From JAQBQH01 sp035607415 (lineage in GTDB: Bacteria > Myxococcota_A > Polyangia > Palsa-1104), in contig DATNAQ010000027.1 in assembly GCA_035607415.1 (NCBI GenBank), forward strand, positions 186,001-250,000: a DNA stretch of 64,000 nucleotides, read 5' to 3'. This document shows positions 62,206 through 64,000 of the stretch, piece after piece (position 1 is the first letter of the stretch; each line of letters begins with the position of its first letter). A program made the translations under genes and the position numbers. The notes beneath the pieces were generated by a model. The model was not told the DNA's origin, searched no databases, and was given only the letters and a program-made list of their open reading frames with translations.

Positions 62206-62508
62206 TCAGGTATCTTCCAGCCGCTCCACGATCGCCCGCACCTCGACCGCGGCCGCCGGCACGTCACCGTCGCGAACCCGATCGCGCAGCGCCGCGATCG
62301 CATCCTGCGACGGAAAGTCCCACTGCGCCTCCTCCGGCGCCAATAGCTGCAACAGCGATCCCGCCGCCTGCACGCACTCGTGCCGCCAGCGCCCCGCGCC
62401 CAGCTCCGCGCTGTCGAGCAGGTGACGCACCCGGCGCCACCGTTCGAGGCGCGCCCGCCACGCCTCGTCGGGATCCGGCGCCGTCCGCTCCATCGATGGA
62501 TTCGCCAT
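62206..62508 (-). CDS. Hypothetical helical protein
   Basis: A 100-residue soluble, helical protein (RARLERWRRVRHLLDSAELG; AALRDRVRDGDVPAAAVEVR). No family is recognised. The ATG at 62508 has no strong ribosome site. It is divergent from the NarL-type regulator by 122 bp and convergent with the peroxiredoxin gene by 12 bp. Confidence 0.55.
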   Translation of the reverse strand: MANPSMERTAPDPDEAWRARLERWRRVRHLLDSAELGAGRWRHECVQAAGSLLQLLAPEEAQWDFPSQDAIAALRDRVRDGDVPAAAVEVRAIVERLEDT

Positions 62509-62630
62509 GATCGTTTCGTAAGCGCCGGCTCGTCGGGAAAGACACCCGACGCCAGAACAATACGTCCGTCGGCGGACGACATCGAAAGATTGCCCAAGCC
62601 AGGGGCCGCCCGGATGGCTACAACGCCATC

Positions 62631-63359
62631 ATGAAGACGCGCATCGTCCTGCTCGAAGACCACGTCGTCATCCGCCGCGCGCTTGCGGCCCTCTTCTCGC
62701 GCGACAAGACGCTCGTCGTCGTGGGCGAGGCCGGCTCGACACGTGAGCTGCTGCTCTATGACGCGCCCTTCGACCTACTGATCTGCGATCTCGCCCTCCC
62801 CGGGCCCGACGGCCTCTCGGCGATCGCCGAGGCGCGCCGTCGCTGGCCCGATCGCCGCATCCTCGTCCTGACCATGTACGACGACGCCTTCCGCGCCGCC
62901 GCCGCCTTCGCCGCCGGTGCCGACGGATTCGCCGTCAAGCTCGACGACGAAGCGCACCTCATGCAGGGGATTCATACGGTGATCGCCGGCCGCCGCTGGC
63001 TGTCGCAGCTCGTCGACGGCGCCGGCGTCGATCGCCTGCTCGCGCGCTCGCACTCGGGCCTCGTCGCCGACGGTCCGCTCGCGCCCCTGTCGCATCGCGA
63101 GCGCGAGGTCTTCGACCTCATGATCCGCGGCTACACCTGCCCCGAGATCGGGCGTCAGCTCTTCATCAGCCCGCGCACCGCCGACACCCACCGCTCGCAC
63201 ATCTTCGAGAAGCTGCGCGTGCACTCGGCGGCGGACCTGGTCCGCTTCGCCGCGCGCTTCGGCCTCATCGCGCCGGACGCTCGCCCGAGGTCAGCCGAAT
63301 CAACGGCGACATCACCACCCGCGGAAGCCACGCCGTCAGCCGCGCGATCGCTCCCATGA
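62631..63359 (+). CDS. NarL/LuxR-type response regulator
   Basis: A 242-residue two-component regulator. The receiver domain has VLLEDHVVIRRALAALFSRD, the phosphoacceptor Asp in LLICDLALPG, the Thr in VLTMYDD and the Lys in GADGFAVK. The C-terminal LuxR-type helix-turn-helix (about 148-212) has LSHREREVFDLMIRGYTCPE and ISPRTADTHRSHIFEKL. No histidine kinase gene is adjacent. The last 30 residues, Ala/Pro/Ser-rich, overlap the convergent SDR gene on the other strand by 95 bp. Confidence 0.9.
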   Translation: MKTRIVLLEDHVVIRRALAALFSRDKTLVVVGEAGSTRELLLYDAPFDLLICDLALPGPDGLSAIAEARRRWPDRRILVLTMYDDAFRAAAAFAAGADGFAVKLDDEAHLMQGIHTVIAGRRWLSQLVDGAGVDRLLARSHSGLVADGPLAPLSHREREVFDLMIRGYTCPEIGRQLFISPRTADTHRSHIFEKLRVHSAADLVRFAARFGLIAPDARPRSAESTATSPPAEATPSAARSLP

Positions 63360-64000
63360 TCCACGGATAGCGCACCAACCGCGATCGCCTGACGATCGCG
63401 CGATCGATCACGCGCGCCATCTTGTCCGCCGACACCAGGAGCGGCCGCGGCGCCTGCCCCGCGAGCTCGTCGCCCGCCGGCGTCGAGACGAACCCCGGAT
63501 GCACGATGGTCACGTCGACGCCGAGCGCGCGCAGCTCGATGTCCGCGCACTCGAGGAAGAAGGTGAGCCCCGCCTTCGATCCGCCGTACGCGGCCGAGCG
63601 CGCGATCGGGCAGTCGGCGCTGATGCTCGAGATCCCGACGAGCTGCCCATGTCCGCGCTGCACCATCGGCACGATGAACGGATGCACCGTCGCCGCCGCG
63701 CCGAGGAGGTTCGTATGCAGAATGTCGCGTACGTCGGCCCACGTCGTCTTCGGCAGCGGAATCGCCCCGCGTGCTCCCGCGAGCCCGGCGTTGGCGACGA
63801 CGAGATCGATCCCGCCGACCTCCGCGTCGAGCTGCGCGAGCCGCGCCACCGTCGCCTCGGTGTCGGCGACGTCGAGCACGAGCGCGTGCGCCTTGCCGCC
63901 GCCGGCGGCGTTGATCTCGGCGACGGCCGCCTCGAGGCGCTCGCGTCCGCGCGCGGTCATCCACACCTCGAGCCCGCGCGCCGCCAGCTTCTTCGCCACC
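63265..64000 (-). CDS. Short-chain dehydrogenase/reductase, 5' end outside the window
   Basis: About 245 C-terminal residues of a short-chain dehydrogenase are visible. The N-terminal NAD-binding glycine motif lies beyond position 64000, since the visible chain starts with LAKKLAARGLEVWMTARG-like sequence, which follows that motif. Seen are VLDVADTEA, VVANAGLAG, the catalytic Ser in GISSISADC and Y-x3-K in YGGSKAGLTF. The gene overlaps the response regulator by 95 bp tail to tail. The substrate is unknown. Confidence 0.85.
   Translation of the reverse strand, partial: VAKKLAARGLEVWMTARGRERLEAAVAEINAAGGGKAHALVLDVADTEATVARLAQLDAEVGGIDLVVANAGLAGARGAIPLPKTTWADVRDILHTNLLGAAATVHPFIVPMVQRGHGQLVGISSISADCPIARSAAYGGSKAGLTFFLECADIELRALGVDVTIVHPGFVSTPAGDELAGQAPRPLLVSADKMARVIDRAIVRRSRLVRYPWIMGAIARLTAWLPRVVMSPLIRLTSGERPAR

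Overview
The window reads as a chromosomal segment of a very GC-rich Gram-negative bacterium, most likely a member of the Myxococcota. The evidence is a C-terminal Cys-rich motif plus membrane helix of the MYXO-CTERM type at 47283-48635, two Hanks-type Ser/Thr kinases fused to long TPR-rich sensor regions, many lipoproteins with low-complexity Asp/Ala/Pro linkers, outer-membrane beta-barrel and Wza-type export proteins, and strong G/C third-position bias. No tRNA, rRNA, CRISPR array, phage or insertion sequence was recognised.

1-15 kb is an envelope/exopolysaccharide region: a partial polytopic membrane protein, an MBOAT O-acyltransferase overlapping an SGNH-like partner, a secreted beta-helix lipoprotein, a GNAT-like protein, a polysaccharide deacetylase, a Wzz/GumC-type chain-length protein with a Wza-type export protein, and divergently a FlaA1/CapD-type nucleotide-sugar enzyme followed by an acyl carrier protein, a 50-residue peptide, a double alpha/beta-hydrolase with altered nucleophiles and a zinc alcohol dehydrogenase.

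16.9-21.1 kb is the most unusual part: a tight four-gene minus-strand operon with two paralogous proteins, each a PqqD/RRE-like N-terminal domain followed by a haem-oxygenase-like diiron oxidase domain, then a transglutaminase-like protein and an acyl-AMP ligase. Together with the nearby carrier protein and small peptide it could be an undescribed peptide- or carrier-directed modification system. That is inference from domain content, not a demonstrated function.

21-31 kb holds a DsbA-like thioredoxin, an HdeD-like membrane protein, a jacalin-like lectin, several small secreted proteins of unknown function, an Hsp20-like protein next to a highly repetitive amphipathic/Gln-Gly-Phe-rich protein, and a response regulator. 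31-47 kb holds a beta-barrel/lipoprotein pair, transporters, an esterase, an MMPL pump coupled to a Tat-exported hemerythrin-like protein, a kinase with TPRs, a methyltransferase, an ankyrin protein, and an SDR-START fusion with a TetR repressor and two matching palindromic operators. 47-64 kb holds a MYXO-CTERM beta-helix protein, a CxxCH lipoprotein with propeller repeats, a second kinase-TPR protein, a CoA-thioester aromatic hydroxylase fused to an old-yellow-enzyme domain next to a FUSC exporter, an ECF-like sigma factor operon, a secreted bifunctional-nuclease-family protein, an OhrR/peroxiredoxin pair with its operator, a NarL-type regulator and a partial SDR.

Two copies of a long inverted-repeat element (6943-7061 and 50955-51076), 44 kb apart, each sit between convergent genes and share loop sequence as well as arms.
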